52,592 nucleotides of DNA from the NCBI GenBank assembly GCA_020882975.1, contig JAHRFD010000032.1, positions 1 through 52,592 of the forward strand. Reading direction: 5' to 3'. Source of the stretch: Microcoleus sp. EPA2 (GTDB taxonomy: Bacteria > Cyanobacteriota > Cyanobacteriia > Cyanobacteriales > Microcoleaceae). The notes below the pieces were generated by a model. It had not been told where the DNA came from and searched no databases. It saw only the letters and a program-made list of their open reading frames with translations. Numbering within the stretch: position 1 is the stretch's first letter; every line of letters begins with the position of its first letter. The position numbers and the translations under genes are program-made. Below, in pieces: positions 29,289 through 38,095 of this stretch.

Positions 29289-31958
29289 CAAGTATTGTAG
29301 ATCTTGCCATGCTTGGATCAGATTGCCTTGTAAGAGTGTGGCGACACCATTCAATACTCTAATTTCCGGTAGATTCGGGTTGAGAGCAAGAGCAGGTTTT
29401 AAGGCAGTTTCCGCAGCTTTGGGATGCCAACCATAAAGGTTGACAAAAGCGAGATAAGCATAGGCGTAGGGGTTTTTTGAGTCGAGTTGAGTGACTTTTT
29501 CTAAAGCTGCGATCGCACCATTGACATTCTGTTGCAATGCCCTAGACAATGCCAACCCATAGGCCAATTCTAGATGATTTGGTTGTTGTTGCAATCGATA
29601 TTCAAAGGCTTGTTCCGCTTGTAGGGTATAATCTTGAGTTGGATCGTACTGATTGATGCGTCCAATCTGCTCAAACACTGGTTCTAAACCGGGCAATCCT
29701 TTCGGTAAATTAGCAGCCATTGTCCTCAATTGAGTCACCAAATCCAACTCAACCTTTTCTAGATTATCCTCATTCCCAGGCTTCTGATTCTTCTGTTTCT
29801 GGTTTTGTTTCTGGTTCGCCGACTCTGGCTCAATCCTAACACTAACTGTCCCCACATTCATCGGATAAGTTTCTCCGGTGTTCCGATTCAGATAAGTAGC
29901 TTCGAGATTGTAACTTCCTGGTGCAATATTAGCAGGAGGAAGCATGGCAGTGCGATCGACAACTCGAAATCCCACAGCAAATTTATCAGCCTCCAGCATC
30001 CCCGGATGCAAAGTCCCTTGGGCGATCGCGCGATCGTGTAAAATCTCAAAAGTTTGTCCAGGCTGTTGAATCTCGCTACCTCCGCGATTTTTCCATGTTA
30101 CCAAGACTAAACCAGACTGCAACTGTCGCCAAGGCCCAGACCAAATATATGTTACTGGAATCGGAACACCGGGAACTGCTCTGGCTGGAACAGTAACTTG
30201 CTCTAATTGTACTTGCGATCGCGCTTCATTCAAAGGCTGGATTTCCACAGCCCGCCATCGCTTCCGATAAAGATTCAAATTAGTAAAATCCGGCAAAAAC
30301 CAAGTTTTTTGCAACTCAAATTTATCACCTTTTTCAATAGCCACCACCGCTGCATTTTGAGCAGTTTTAATCCGTTCGCGAATCGAACCTTGGTCTCCCG
30401 TTTTAGTGACAAACCAAGAAAGCGATCGTACATCTTGCGGCACTTCTTTTAAACTTGTCCCCACCTGTCGCCCGTAAATCTGAAAATTAGCCAAAGCACC
30501 ATAATAATTCAAATTATGCTGATTAATTTCCGGTGTGGAAGGTAAGACACCTAAAGTCGATTGTAAATAAGGTTCCGTCTGAATAATTTCTGCAATTACC
30601 TCTCGGTGCGGCCACTCTTTCGCCAAGTAAGGATAACTCGAATTTCCCGGACTCACCAATTCGACTAAATTATGTCCCAGAGCACCTCCCAGCGGCCACA
30701 TATGAAACAACATCGCCAGTATGGCTAAGCCCATTGTACCCCAGCGAATTTGCCTTCCCCATCTTTGGGGCCACATAGTCAAAAAGTATGCTAAGAAAAT
30801 TGATAAAACTGGTAAATAGGGCACAACATAGCGACCGTCTTTATTAATGTTGACCGAATTAATCAGATAAGCTCCTAGCCAAAAAATAGCCAACCACCCA
30901 CAGGAATTAAGCTGAAAACTGGACCCCAGATGCCCTCGATGTCGCCAATAATAAAGTAGCAATCCGACTAAGGGAATGAGTAACAACGGCCAAGAAACCT
31001 GTTCGGGTAAGTGTTGACCGTAGTAAATCCAAGCATTGATTGTATTGAGCGGTGGGTCTCCTTCGGCGATCGCCGAATCAAAAGTTGCCCTTTTTCCCCC
31101 GGTCAAAATTAACAGCCAATTGGTTTTTGCCCAAGGTCCAAATACTGCCACTGATAGTAATAAAGCACCGCCTAATTGAGCTAATCTTCCCCAAGCTTTT
31201 TTTCGGAAAGTAGCGACAGCTAACCAGACAATGGGGGTAAATAGAAATAATACGGTGGTGTGTTTGGCGAGGATGGATAAACCTAGAGAAATGCCGCTTG
31301 CGATCGCCCAAAAGTAAGACGATAGAGAAAGAGACCAAACTTGTCCCTGTGGGCGAGAATTAATCCGCCTATTTGCATCAACATCCGTGTTATGGGTGAT
31401 GTCTTTCCTCAAAGTCCCCCGATCGACATCGAAGGGTCCTCTTGCTTCAGAAGCCTTCCACATTGTCAGACACAAGAAAGTCAAAGTAATCGCCGCAGTG
31501 ACAGGATAGTCGAGTAAAAATTGCAAGCGGAACCGATAGAGCCCCGGTAAAACTACACAAATTGCAGCGGCCCACAAACCGACTTGCCGATTAAATAATT
31601 GGAGGCTCAGACAGTAAACTGAAACCAGGAGAATGGCACTAAATAATAAAAAAACTAAGGTTGCTTCATCGGGCCCAGTCCCAAATATACGCAAAAACGG
31701 TACTGTGGCAATAAAAATTAAGGGTGGAATTTTGGTGGAAAGTAGCCAGAAGTTGGTCCACCATTCTCCCGATAACCATTGGGGATGTTGGAGTACCTGC
31801 AAGTAATTCAGGGTGCTGGTGAGGTATTCTGCTTGATCCCAGGCGGGGACAGAGCGATCGAAGGTGAACCAGAGGCGATCGCTCATCGCCCCCACCAGCC
31901 AAATTATGCCGAGGACTAGCAGACTGTAGTCTTCATTGCCCCGATGTTGCCGTGTCAT
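29271..31958 (-). CDS. Membrane glycosyltransferase (GT39/ArnT-like) with C-terminal TPR
   Basis: An 895-aa polytopic membrane protein. The first ~440 residues carry about ten hydrophobic helices with the GT-C hallmark near the N-terminus (DRSVPAWDQAEYLTS, acidic pair in the first periplasmic loop) and LDYPVTAAITLTFLC, as in dolichyl/undecaprenyl-phosphate-sugar-dependent transferases. A soluble region with beta-rich sequence follows (about 480-740), a Gln/Lys/Asn-rich linker (QKQNQKQKNQK), then tetratricopeptide-like repeats at about 790-895. The sugar and acceptor are unknown; protein or lipid glycosylation at the cell envelope is likely. Monocistronic. Confidence 0.75.
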   Translation of the reverse strand: MTRQHRGNEDYSLLVLGIIWLVGAMSDRLWFTFDRSVPAWDQAEYLTSTLNYLQVLQHPQWLSGEWWTNFWLLSTKIPPLIFIATVPFLRIFGTGPDEATLVFLLFSAILLVSVYCLSLQLFNRQVGLWAAAICVVLPGLYRFRLQFLLDYPVTAAITLTFLCLTMWKASEARGPFDVDRGTLRKDITHNTDVDANRRINSRPQGQVWSLSLSSYFWAIASGISLGLSILAKHTTVLFLFTPIVWLAVATFRKKAWGRLAQLGGALLLSVAVFGPWAKTNWLLILTGGKRATFDSAIAEGDPPLNTINAWIYYGQHLPEQVSWPLLLIPLVGLLLYYWRHRGHLGSSFQLNSCGWLAIFWLGAYLINSVNINKDGRYVVPYLPVLSIFLAYFLTMWPQRWGRQIRWGTMGLAILAMLFHMWPLGGALGHNLVELVSPGNSSYPYLAKEWPHREVIAEIIQTEPYLQSTLGVLPSTPEINQHNLNYYGALANFQIYGRQVGTSLKEVPQDVRSLSWFVTKTGDQGSIRERIKTAQNAAVVAIEKGDKFELQKTWFLPDFTNLNLYRKRWRAVEIQPLNEARSQVQLEQVTVPARAVPGVPIPVTYIWSGPWRQLQSGLVLVTWKNRGGSEIQQPGQTFEILHDRAIAQGTLHPGMLEADKFAVGFRVVDRTAMLPPANIAPGSYNLEATYLNRNTGETYPMNVGTVSVRIEPESANQKQNQKQKNQKPGNEDNLEKVELDLVTQLRTMAANLPKGLPGLEPVFEQIGRINQYDPTQDYTLQAEQAFEYRLQQQPNHLELAYGLALSRALQQNVNGAIAALEKVTQLDSKNPYAYAYLAFVNLYGWHPKAAETALKPALALNPNLPEIRVLNGVATLLQGNLIQAWQDLQYLKKLKL

Positions 31959-32089
31959 TCCGATTTTGGGTGTTAAGTTGCAGCTTTTAGCTTACAGGGG
32001 AGGGGTTCCCGCGCGATCGAAATTTTTTTTAGCAAACTACTTGCTAATTCCCGATCTCTCTGTTACGATAGTTAAGCGTGAAAAAACAA

Positions 32090-32162
32090 GCCGGGATAGC
32101 TCAGTTGGTAGAGCAGTGGACTGAAAATCCACGTGTCACGAGTTCAAGTCTCGTTCCTGGCA
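32090..32162 (+). tRNA. tRNA-Phe (GAA)
   Basis: A full 73-base cloverleaf: acceptor GCCGGGA with TTCCTGGC (one G-T pair), D-arm GCTCAGTTGGTAGAGC, anticodon stem GTGGA/TCCAC with loop CTGAAAA (anticodon GAA at 32123-32125), T-arm with GTTCAAGTC, and discriminator A. CCA is not encoded. Confidence 0.97.
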
Positions 32163-32319
32163 TATTAGTTATTTGCTATATCAGTTGGTAGTTTGAAGTT
32201 AACAATCCTACCAGAATTCCAATTTTCCGATCGACTTTGGTTCGGCGTGCTTTCATCAATCCATCGCTTTCCTAACAACAAGAGCGATCGAGATATTCAA
32301 GCTTGGTTAAATATCACTC

Positions 32320-32350
32320 AAAAAAAAAGAGGGGAATCCCCTCTTCTTTT
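32320..32350 (-). terminator. Terminator after rpsA
   Basis: On the minus strand, AAGAGGGGATTCCCCTCTT forms an 8-base stem followed by a run of T (complement of A 32320-32328). It lies 18 bases past the rpsA stop; an A-tract on the other side could serve the plus strand. Confidence 0.8.
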
Positions 32351-32367
32351 ATAACAGTAGCTGGGAT

Positions 32368-33453
32368 TTATTCTACAGTCGCCGGAGGTATTTCTACCTC
32401 TAATGTGGCTTCTGGTGTTGCTTCCGTTACTGCTGCGGGTATTTCTTCCGGCAAATCTTCTTCCATTGCTGATGGGATGTCTTCGAGTATTTCATCGGAG
32501 AGTTCATCAGAATCGATCGCATCTACAGGAATTTCCATACTAGCTTTAGCTTGTTTTTGAGCTAGCATTTTTTCACGGAACTTAGCTGCCATTTCTTCAG
32601 CTTTTTCGTAAACCAATTCACGATTTTTGACCATCGCTCCTGGTTCCGGTTCCAATTGCTTGGTGGAGAGAGAAATCCGACCTCTCTCAGCATCCAAGTC
32701 AATAATCATCACTTTCACTTCGTCGTTGACATTAAACACGCTATGAGGCGTATCGATGTGATCGTGCGAAATTTCGGAGATGTGCAGCAAGCCGCTGACG
32801 CCACCGATGTCGATAAAAGCACCGTAGGGCTTGATACCACGCACAGTACCGATGACCACTTCTCCAACTTCGAGGCGGTTCATCTTGCGTTCCACTAAGG
32901 CGCGACGGTGGCTTAAGACTAAGCGGTTGCGGTCTTCGTCTACCTCTAAGAATTTTAATGGCAATTCTTCAGCAACTAATTCTTCTTTCGGTTTGCGGGT
33001 GCTGATGTGAGAACCGGGAATGAAGCCTCGCAACCCTTCTATTCTCACCAGTGCACCACCACGGTTAGTGGCAAAAACTTGCGATCGCACTGTGGCATCT
33101 TCTGCTTGCAGTTGTCGCACTCTTTCCCAGGCCCGCATATACTCAATGCGTCGGATAGACAGGGTTAATTGCCCGTCTTCATTTTCATCGGTGAGGATGA
33201 AAAATTCTCTGGTTTCGTTTGATTGCAATACCTCTTCTGGGCTTTCCACTCGATTGATCGACATTTCCTGAATCGGAATGTACGCTGCTGTTTTAGCACC
33301 GATATCAATCAGAGCGCCCCTCGGTTCTATACTAAAAACTGTACCCGCTACTACATCGCCGGGGCTAAAGTGATAGTCATATTTATCAAGTAGGGCAGCA
33401 AAATCCTCGTGAGTAAAGCCGATATCTTTGACAGTGGTTTTGAGATTGACCAT
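32368..33453 (-). CDS. rpsA: 30S ribosomal protein S1
   Basis: Binds mRNA leaders on the small ribosomal subunit. The 361-aa cyanobacterial form has three S1 RNA-binding domains (about 30-100, 117-185 and 198-270; GAFIDIGGVSGLLHISEISH in the third) in place of the six of E. coli, and a Glu/Pro-rich acidic tail from about 315. Start ATG 33453 with AGGAAA upstream. In many cyanobacteria rpsA follows nrdR and psbB; that order is kept here but IS605-derived sequence separates rpsA from nrdR. Confidence 0.96.
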   Translation of the reverse strand: MVNLKTTVKDIGFTHEDFAALLDKYDYHFSPGDVVAGTVFSIEPRGALIDIGAKTAAYIPIQEMSINRVESPEEVLQSNETREFFILTDENEDGQLTLSIRRIEYMRAWERVRQLQAEDATVRSQVFATNRGGALVRIEGLRGFIPGSHISTRKPKEELVAEELPLKFLEVDEDRNRLVLSHRRALVERKMNRLEVGEVVIGTVRGIKPYGAFIDIGGVSGLLHISEISHDHIDTPHSVFNVNDEVKVMIIDLDAERGRISLSTKQLEPEPGAMVKNRELVYEKAEEMAAKFREKMLAQKQAKASMEIPVDAIDSDELSDEILEDIPSAMEEDLPEEIPAAVTEATPEATLEVEIPPATVE

Positions 33454-33871
33454 GCGAATAATTTCCTAGGATTTCTCTCCTTCATGTTTTTCGTTTGTGC
33501 AGGCAGATATTAGAGATTTTGGTAAAGGAGTTAACTTTTTGCAAAATCTTTTACGAAAGTCAGTTTTTGCCAACTTTTGCCCGGTGCAACCGCACACAGG
33601 CGCTTGCCATTGCTATTTGTCCGAACTCTCTGGTGAAGTACCCAAGCTAAACTTGGTGATAGTTGGGGCTTCCAACCAACACCAAAGTTAGGACGGCCTG
33701 ATTCGCCTTTGAGGTTTCCCGTCTCTACCGCCGATGCCACGTTTTAGACACCATTTCGGTGTTCGACACTCAATGTCGATTATGGTCTGACTCAGCGTCA
33801 ACAGGTAGCAGCCAGTCTGACCCAGACTATTACAATGCAGTTTTTTAACATTCTGAGTCAAGTAGACTATT
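33454..33871 (-). other. rpsA upstream region with a possible older IS605 right end
   Basis: No gene is convincing in these 418 bases. The block 33620-33760, read on the minus strand, runs GGTAGAGACGGGAAACCTCA ... GTTGGTTGGAAGCCCCAAC and ends in a small hairpin CCAAGTTTAGCTTGG followed by GTACTTCACC. In layout it is like the right-end/guide-RNA segment of TnpB elements (scaffold, terminal hairpin, short tail). I read it as a possible decayed right end; similarity to the other elements here is not direct. The rpsA promoter probably lies below 33620. Confidence 0.35.
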
Positions 33872-34165
33872 TTGACATACTCACCGCTCTTTTTGAGCGG
33901 CGATTCTTGACAGTTCACTGGGATGTGCTACCGAGGCAGTCTTACCTTCCCTCCTTGTCCATTTAGAGTCGTGCCGATGCCCCATGCCGACTGTTTGATT
34001 TGTGTCACAAGTTAAATACTTGTTTTGCTTCGGGGTTGGATGTCAACCATTGCCCTGAAAGCGTTCTCTCAGGAAAACTCTCATCGTAGCTGTTTCAACG
34101 CGCGTCTTGAGCCTAGAGATACGGTTATTATACCAAAAGCCGTCCTTTAAGGAGTCGGTTTTATG
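33872..34165 (-). mobile_element. Non-autonomous IS605-derived element carrying the guide-RNA region
   Basis: Read on the minus strand this ends ...AGAGCGGTGAGTATGTCAA, with hairpin CCGCTC/GAGCGG at about 33883-33902, and aligns with window bases 1-125 over their whole length. A second palindrome at 34135-34162 (AAAACCGACTCC / GGACGGCTTTT) would be the left-end hairpin. No tnpA or tnpB coding sequence lies between, so it is a short derivative of about 290 bp that keeps both ends and the segment that specifies the TnpB guide RNA. A TATAAT (minus strand, near 34127-34132) just inside the left end could drive transcription of that segment. Outer left boundary uncertain. Confidence 0.65.
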
Positions 34166-34323
34166 CCCAATTTTCCGATCGCCTATCCGCCCACAGCTTC
34201 AAATTTGATGTCCACCAGTTTAAGTAGGAAGAGTTCACTGCTTCCACAATTGGCAAGCACAGGCTCGACTCCCCAGGGCATCAACATAGGTAAATCTAAA
34301 TAAACAGTCAACTGCCGTGAACC

Positions 34324-34899
34324 CTATTCACAATGGTGCAAGATTTCAGGCATCCTAGATGATGGCTTGGTTTCTCCATCGCACTCATCCTGTGGTGACA
34401 ACTCAGGGCTAGTTTCTGGCGGAGTTTGTGGATACACAGCTTCGCTGAGGGGACTCTGAAGGTGATTGAGGGTATCTACAAAATCTCGGATGCCTCGAAA
34501 TTGGCGATATACAGAGGCGAAACGGACGTAAGCGACTTCGCTGAGCGGGCCGAGGTTTAACAATACTAATTCTCCAATATCGGAACTGGCAACTTCCCGG
34601 AGCGATCGAGCTTGGAGTTGGGCTTCAATTTCTTCTGCCAGAGTTTCTAGTTGCCCAGAAGACAAACCTGTTTTTTCACAGGCCCTAATCAGTCCCCGGA
34701 CTAATTTTGAGCGATCGAAAGATTCGCGTTTACCATCCCGTTTAATTACTGTAATCGGCACAAATTCGATGCGTTCGTAAGTTGTGAACCGATGCTGGCA
34801 ATTGAGACACTCGCGCCGCCGCCGAATACTTTGACCCGATTCGGCTGAGCGCGATTCCAGAACGCGACTATTGGTGTGTTGACAGGAGGAACAGCGCAT
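34324..34899 (-). CDS. nrdR: Transcriptional repressor NrdR
   Basis: ATP/dATP-sensing repressor of ribonucleotide reductase genes. The 191-aa protein has an N-terminal zinc ribbon (Cys3, Cys6, Cys31, Cys34; MRCSSCQH ... [14 protein letters not shown]) and an ATP-cone (about 48-138, [20 protein letters not shown]). A Pro/Glu-rich tail of about 40 residues beyond the usual 150-aa core is present, as in other cyanobacteria. It is on the psbB-psbT strand, 93 bases after psbT, separated by a strong stem-loop. Confidence 0.95.
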   Translation of the reverse strand: MRCSSCQHTNSRVLESRSAESGQSIRRRRECLNCQHRFTTYERIEFVPITVIKRDGKRESFDRSKLVRGLIRACEKTGLSSGQLETLAEEIEAQLQARSLREVASSDIGELVLLNLGPLSEVAYVRFASVYRQFRGIRDFVDTLNHLQSPLSEAVYPQTPPETSPELSPQDECDGETKPSSRMPEILHHCE

Positions 34900-34933
34900 G
34901 ATTGCTGATTTTTACAGGCTTAGCCAGAAAATT

Positions 34934-34970
34934 GCAATTCATCTGACCCTGTATGGATCAGATGAATTGC
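34934..34970 (-). terminator. Stem-loop after psbT
   Basis: GCAATTCATCTGA and TCAGATGAATTGC form a perfect 13-base stem. On the minus strand it is followed by AATTTTC. It separates psbT from nrdR. Confidence 0.7.
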
Positions 34971-34992
34971 TGGACTAGAAATATCGGTCGGC

Positions 34993-35088
34993 TTATTTGC
35001 CAATCCGAGGAGGTTCCCGGAAGGCGATCGCAAAAAATAGTACACCTAATGCCAAAGCCAGAATCAAAATGTAAGCAACGCTTTCCAT
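34993..35088 (-). CDS. psbT: Photosystem II protein T
   Basis: A 31-aa single-span thylakoid protein found at the photosystem II dimer interface, next to CP47 and D1. Its sequence starts [19 protein letters not shown] and ends [10 protein letters not shown], matching PsbT. AAGGA lies about 10 bases before the ATG. It is too short for usual ORF cut-offs. It follows psbB on the same strand, 254 bases away, with a strong terminator between, so it may need its own promoter in 35089-35260. Confidence 0.93.
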   Translation of the reverse strand: MESVAYILILALALGVLFFAIAFREPPRIGK

Positions 35089-35260
35089 GTTTAAAGTTTC
35101 CTTCTCTTCCCTTTTGGTATTATTTTATCTCAATTGTTGCTTTCTGATTTGACAGATATTTCCCCAGGAATCGGTTTGATTTTCGGTAGGGGCAATCCCC
35201 CTGTGGTTGCCCTGTGGGGGCTACCCATCCAGAATTCTGGTTTTAGTGCCTTAATTAACT

Positions 35261-35292
35261 GAAAAAAACCCGGTTTCTTTGAGAAACCGGGT
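35261..35292 (-). terminator. Terminator after psbB
   Basis: On the minus strand ACCCGGTTTCT-CAA-AGAAACCGGGT is followed by seven T. This perfect 11-base stem with a T-run lies 50 bases after the psbB stop. The arms belong to the dispersed palindrome AGAAACCCGGTTTCT. Confidence 0.85.
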
Positions 35293-35342
35293 GCTTGCAG
35301 CATCAGCAAAAATTCCCGATGCGCGATGATCGTAAGAAGAAC

Positions 35343-36872
35343 CTAGATAGATTCTTCTCTTCTGGTGGTGACGTCGCCCAATTTTTGGAACAAGCCCCAT
35401 TCGACTTGTTCTTCCATGTCAGCTTCAACTCCAGCAAACACGTCGCGGAAGATTGTCCGAGAACCGTGCCAAATGTGGCCGAAGAAGAACAGCAAAGCAA
35501 AGCAAGCGTGTCCAAAAGTGAACCAACCACGAGTAGAAGTACGGAAAACCCCGTCAGACTTCAAAGTTTCGCGATCGAATTCAAATACTTCACCCTTTTG
35601 GGCGGCGCGAGCAAACTTCTTAACATCCAAAGGACTGGTAAAGGTTTGACCGTTATATTCGCCACCGTAGAAAGTGACAGTAACTCCACTTTGTTCAAAG
35701 CTGTATTTAGATTCAGCACGACGGAAGGGAATGTCAGCACGAACGATGCCATCTTTGTCCGTCAAAATCACAGGGAAAGTTTCAAAGAAGTTGGGGAGAC
35801 GGCGCACCGACAATACCCGACCTTCGCTGTCAGTAAATACTGGATGGCCCAGCCAAGATTTAGCAATACCGTCGCCATTAACCATCGCGCCGGCACGGAA
35901 CAAACCACCTTTAGCAGGAGAGTTGCCCACGTAGTCGTAGAAAGCCAATTTTTCAGGAATTTGCTCGTAAGCTTCTTGGTAGCTAGCACCAGAGGCCAAA
36001 CTAGCTTGGGCTCGGCGATCGATTTCTTGTTGGAAATAGCCACCATCCCACTGATAGCGAGTCGGGCCAAAAAGTTCGATCGGAGTAGCCGCCGAACCGT
36101 ACCACATGGTACCAGCAACCACAAAAGCTGCAAAGAACACGGCAGCGATACTGCTAGAAAGCACAGTTTCGATATTCCCCATCCGCAGGGCTTTGTAAAG
36201 CCGTTCCGGTGGGCGCACGGTCAAGTGGAACAAACCAGCAATCACGCCGACTACACCCGCTGCAATGTGGTGAGCCACGATGCCACCTGGATTGAACGGA
36301 TCGAAGCCTTCAGGGCCCCAGGAAGGAGCCACTGGTTGGACGTGACCGGTCAGACCGTAGGGGTCAGAAACCCACATTCCAGGTCCGAAGAGACCAGACA
36401 GGTGAAAGGCACCAAAGCCGAAGCAAAGTAAGCCAGAGAGGAACAAGTGAATGCCAAACATTTTTGGCAAATCGAGGGCGGGTTCGCCAGTGCGGGGGTC
36501 TCTGAAGAGTTCCAAGTCCCAAAATACCCAGTGCCAGACTGCTGCTAAAAACAGCAAGCCAGAGAGGATGATGTGGGCAGCGGCGACGCCTTCAAAGGAC
36601 CAGAAGCCCGGATCGACGTTACCTTCGCCCGTAATGCTCCAACCACCCCAAGAACCGGTGACTCCTAAACGAGTCATAAAGGGTAGCACGAACATCCCTT
36701 GACGCCACATGGGGTTGAGAACTGGGTCTGTGGGATCGAAAACTGCTAATTCGTAAAGGGCCATTGAGCCGGCCCAGCCTGCCACGAGGGCAGTGTGCAT
36801 TAAGTGTACAGAAATCAATCGGCCTGGGTCATTTAAGACGACTGTGTGTACGCGATACCAGGGTAATCCCAT
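35343..36872 (-). CDS. psbB: Photosystem II CP47 chlorophyll apoprotein
   Basis: Core antenna protein of photosystem II, binding about 16 chlorophylls and lying beside D2. From ATG 36872 the protein has 509 aa, the family length, starting [19 protein letters not shown]. Six membrane helices with chlorophyll-binding His (for example [62 protein letters not shown]) and the large lumenal loop before the last helix are present. GGAG sits about 12 bases upstream. An ATG at 36920 in frame would add 16 unconserved residues and is not favoured. Confidence 0.98.
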   Translation of the reverse strand: MGLPWYRVHTVVLNDPGRLISVHLMHTALVAGWAGSMALYELAVFDPTDPVLNPMWRQGMFVLPFMTRLGVTGSWGGWSITGEGNVDPGFWSFEGVAAAHIILSGLLFLAAVWHWVFWDLELFRDPRTGEPALDLPKMFGIHLFLSGLLCFGFGAFHLSGLFGPGMWVSDPYGLTGHVQPVAPSWGPEGFDPFNPGGIVAHHIAAGVVGVIAGLFHLTVRPPERLYKALRMGNIETVLSSSIAAVFFAAFVVAGTMWYGSAATPIELFGPTRYQWDGGYFQQEIDRRAQASLASGASYQEAYEQIPEKLAFYDYVGNSPAKGGLFRAGAMVNGDGIAKSWLGHPVFTDSEGRVLSVRRLPNFFETFPVILTDKDGIVRADIPFRRAESKYSFEQSGVTVTFYGGEYNGQTFTSPLDVKKFARAAQKGEVFEFDRETLKSDGVFRTSTRGWFTFGHACFALLFFFGHIWHGSRTIFRDVFAGVEADMEEQVEWGLFQKLGDVTTRREESI

Positions 36873-37069
36873 TGACTGCGTTGCTCCAAGGTGTAAGTGA
36901 TGATGTCTATTTTGAATCAAAAATCAGATTTTAATTCCTGAGCAGTTACCTGCTGGTTTTAAATCCTGCTTTTTGCCTTCTGCTTTCTGCCTTCGAGGAT
37001 GGAGGCGTAAAAATGAAAGTTATTTAACGAAGTGTATCGAGTCTTAGAGCCGATTGCAATATGTAAGCA

Positions 37070-37447
37070 TCACATTAGTTGGGGGTTGCCGATTTGACAG
37101 TGGGCGGAAATACTCCCAAGGCGATCGATCACTTGCTCGGCATCGATGAGTCTGGTCAGCACGACACTGCCGATATTTTTGGCAGGATCGGTATTGTCTG
37201 GGGGGACTGTCGGTTTAACCTCTACCATGAGTACGGCATCTTCTACGCGGTAGAGCCACATTTTTTCCTTTTGGTCCCAGAGGCAGAGGTTAAGTTGTGT
37301 AATGTCTGGTTGGCGTCTCCAGCCGGCATCTGTCCACAAACCACCTACTCCCCAGACGCGCCCGATCGTCCAACCGTCGGATAAGAAGAAATATTTCACT
37401 TGTGTACGCTTGAGATTTTGTTGTCTAACATAGCGCAAAATTGCCAC
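37070..37447 (-). CDS. Conserved cyanobacterial protein of unknown function
   Basis: From GTG 37447 the product is 125 aa: AILRYVRQQNLKRTQVKYFF, then LSDGWTIGRVWGVGGLWTD, a Trp-rich central part (WRRQPDITQLNLCLWDQKEKMWLY) and VEDAVLMVEVKPTVP. The conserved look and the absence of repeats argue for a real gene; I do not recognise a named domain. The ORF extends upstream to 37510 but that stretch overlaps another gene's leader. It is 197 bases upstream of psbB on the same strand. No membrane segment or signal peptide. Confidence 0.6.
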   Translation of the reverse strand: MAILRYVRQQNLKRTQVKYFFLSDGWTIGRVWGVGGLWTDAGWRRQPDITQLNLCLWDQKEKMWLYRVEDAVLMVEVKPTVPPDNTDPAKNIGSVVLTRLIDAEQVIDRLGSISAHCQIGNPQLM

Positions 37448-37503
37448 TGTACGGAATTGTTGAACCGCGAAGACGCTTATGTCACGAAGGAAGAGGAGAG
37501 AAG

Positions 37504-37656
37504 ATGACAATTAGCCTGAAGACTATTATGGAGAATTTGCCTCCCGAACCACGAGCAATTGTCGAAAAGCGATCTGTTGAATTAATGGCTGAAGAAATGA
37601 CATTGAAACACTTAGGGATAGGGACTTACCGTACATCGATTTTAAGCGGTTCATAA
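37504..37656 (+). pseudogene. Truncated antitoxin-like (HTH) gene
   Basis: The 50-residue product begins TISLKTIMENLPPEPRAIVE and continues KRSVELMAEEMTLKHL, like the N-terminal helix of XRE-type antitoxins (pattern LPPE...I..RA.ELIAEE.TL..LR) that precede the helix-turn-helix. After about residue 36 the similarity stops and the ORF ends in unrelated sequence, so the DNA-binding domain is missing. GAAGAGGAGAGAAG upstream supplies a good ribosome site. No toxin gene remains beside it. Probably a decayed toxin-antitoxin locus. Confidence 0.5.
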
Positions 37657-37753
37657 CGGTTAGGGTTGCGGTAATTTTGCCTCTTTGGTCGTTTGCAGTC
37701 GATCGCATCATTTCGCTCTCGGTTAATATACCCCAATTATGACCGTTCGATAT

Positions 37754-37783
37754 TTGACCAAATCTTTTACTATAATATATAAT
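37754..37783 (+). promoter_or_regulatory. Sigma-70-type promoter facing the 63-bp repeat array
   Basis: TTGACC at 37754-37759 and TATAAT at 37778-37783 are separated by 18 bases, a near-consensus promoter. Transcription would start about 37790, eight bases before the first repeat unit. A second TATAAT at 37771 overlaps. Confidence 0.6.
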
Positions 37784-37797
37784 GATATTAAATGAAC

Positions 37798-37986
37798 AGG
37801 TGCCCCGAACTGCACGGGGAGGTATGGTGCGGGTGAAATACCGTGCGCCTGTCAGAGACAAGGTGCCCCGAACTGCACGGGGAGGTATGGTGCGGGTGAA
37901 ATACCGTGCGCCTGTCAGAGACAAGGTGCCCCGAACTGCACGGGGAGTTATGGTACGGTTGAGATACCGTGCGCCTGTCAACCTGA
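37798..37986 (+). repeat. Three 63-bp tandem repeats with strong secondary structure
   Basis: Units start at 37798, 37861 and 37924. The first two are identical; the third differs at about ten positions, mostly in its second half. Within a unit CCCCG/CGGGG and GGTAT/ATACC form two internal hairpins, AGGTG pairs with CGCCT to close a three-way junction, and TGTC/GACA forms a small linker hairpin. All three units read open in one frame (37782-38078, repeated VPRTARGGMVRVKYRAPVRDK), because 63 is a multiple of three, but the base-pairing points to a structured RNA or DNA. No other copy is in the window. Confidence 0.8.
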
Positions 37987-38095
37987 AACATACTTTGATG
38001 AAACAAACCATCGCTACCAAAATAACGCCTCGCCAAGGCGTAGAGAGTGATTTTAATCCCCTTTTAAAAGAGGCTTAATCTCTCAATAATGGCGA

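Noticed and set aside
34135..34162. Palindrome before rpsA as nrdR or rpsA terminator
   Set aside because: It lacks a T-run, and its place fits the left-end hairpin of the IS605 derivative.
35295..36431. 378-aa plus-strand ORF
   Set aside because: It lies antisense within psbB, a highly conserved gene; its residues have shadow-frame composition (Arg/Ser/Thr/Asn rich).
37782..38078. 98-aa ORF with 21-residue repeats (MVRVKYRAPVRDK) across the repeat array
   Set aside because: The frame stays open only because the unit length is a multiple of three and has no stop; the minus strand is open too. Internal base pairing explains the sequence better than a protein, and no ribosome site precedes it.
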